60,385 nucleotides of DNA from Nitrospinaceae bacterium UBA3496 (GTDB lineage: Bacteria; UBA8248). The translations under genes and the position numbers were made by a program. The stretch lies in the NCBI GenBank assembly GCA_002377645.1, contig DFQF01000097.1:28526-88910 (forward strand), read 5' to 3'. The notes below the pieces were generated by a model, which had not been told where the DNA came from, did not search any database, and worked only from the letters and a program-made list of their open reading frames with translations. Positions 60,298 through 60,385 of this stretch are shown here, piece after piece (position 1 is the first letter of the stretch; every line of letters begins with the position of its first letter).

Positions 60298-60385
60298 TTT
60301 TAGAAATAAAAGGTTTAATGAAAAAATTTGGTGGAGTTAATGCAGTAAATAATTGTTCATTCGATATTGAAGAGGGTCAAATCAC
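60294..60385 (+). CDS. ABC transporter ATPase, LivG type (5' end only)
   Basis: The window ends 30 codons into this gene. The product begins MILEIKGLMKKFGGVNAV and continues to an EEGQI turn just before the Walker A, the standard start of LivG-type ATPases. ATG 60294 overlaps the livM stop. It would energise the LivHM permease; a LivF partner may follow outside the window. Confidence 0.88.
   Translation, partial: MILEIKGLMKKFGGVNAVNNCSFDIEEGQI

Noticed and set aside
1..60385. tRNA, rRNA, CRISPR, prophage or insertion sequence
   Set aside because: I saw no tRNA-like cloverleaf arms, no regularly spaced direct repeats, no transposase or integrase frame and no terminal inverted repeats.

Overview
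The window is AT-rich, densely packed bacterial DNA of chromosomal character. It has no rRNA, tRNA, insertion sequence, phage gene or CRISPR array. Genes lie in short operons on both strands with gaps of a few bases, frequent start/stop overlaps and many TTG starts. The content is that of an aerobic, respiring, metabolically versatile heterotroph: an electron-transfer flavoprotein, an acyl-CoA dehydrogenase, a quinol:cytochrome c oxidoreductase, a cytochrome c maturation (Ccm) operon, many NAD(P)-dependent oxidoreductases and a branched-chain amino-acid type ABC importer. The lineage is not fixed by the sequence. The adjacent DUF3090-like and SCO1664-like genes (28412-29746) form a pair I associate with Actinobacteria and Chloroflexota. 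Together with low G+C and families of SDR and Ldh2-type dehydrogenases this makes an uncultivated (perhaps marine, SAR202-like) Chloroflexota a reasonable guess, but only a guess.

Layout. 1-8816: an SDR, a LVIVD beta-propeller and a cyclase-family hydrolase; the etfBA operon on the minus strand; then an Mrp-type Fe-S carrier, a Gfo/Idh/MocA oxidoreductase, a 2-hydroxyacid dehydrogenase and a DMT transporter. 8856-11310: a lipid-modification operon with its own promoter, in which a cyclopropane-fatty-acid-synthase-like enzyme is split into a stand-alone N-terminal domain and a methyltransferase, with a geranylgeranyl-reductase-type flavoprotein between them. 11357-16908: Ddl, isochorismatase-like hydrolase, 2-hydroxyacid dehydrogenase, bifunctional Rel and a ferredoxin with four [4Fe-4S] motifs. 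17093-23163: a respiratory locus with a promoter reading leftward: octaheme cytochrome c, Rieske protein, cytochrome b6-like subunit with a heme-cn cysteine, and subunit IV; a 55-aa membrane protein lies nearby. 23190-27920: a catabolic minus-strand operon (SDR, acyl-CoA dehydrogenase, DapA-like lyase/aldolase, flavin reductase-like protein, zinc alcohol dehydrogenase). 27921-28411 is non-coding. 28412-31146: DUF3090-like, SCO1664-like kinase-fold protein, a large lipoprotein and a possible 31-aa membrane peptide. 31141-36348: inositol-monophosphatase-like enzyme, two Ldh2-type dehydrogenases and a two-subunit UxaA-type lyase/dehydratase that resembles sulfolactate sulfo-lyase in layout. 36445-41166: zinc dehydrogenase, SDRs, old yellow enzyme, alpha/beta hydrolase. 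41385-43981: fatty acid desaturase with a long C-terminal helical tail, and ilvC followed by a strong terminator. 44070-52064: ccm operon ccmE-F-I-like-unknown-A-B-C-D-H plus two TlpA/CcmG thioredoxins. 52082-60385: Ldh2 dehydrogenase, isopropylmalate/tartrate dehydrogenase family, cupin, CapA-like protein, methylmalonyl-CoA epimerase-like protein, second DMT transporter and livJ-H-M-G (the last cut by the window end).

How it fits together: the Ccm operon would mature the eight-heme cytochrome of the bc/b6f-like complex, which would take electrons from quinol fed by the ETF and dehydrogenases. The desaturase could supply double bonds for the CFAS-like methyltransferase and flavoprotein. The points I consider most worth following are the split CFAS operon, the b6f-like complex with an octaheme partner, the altered Ccm cysteines (CcmE Cys/Phe form, CcmH lacking its first Cys), two genes whose reading frames seem to begin at non-standard start codons, and two SDR-fold proteins without the catalytic Tyr/Lys.
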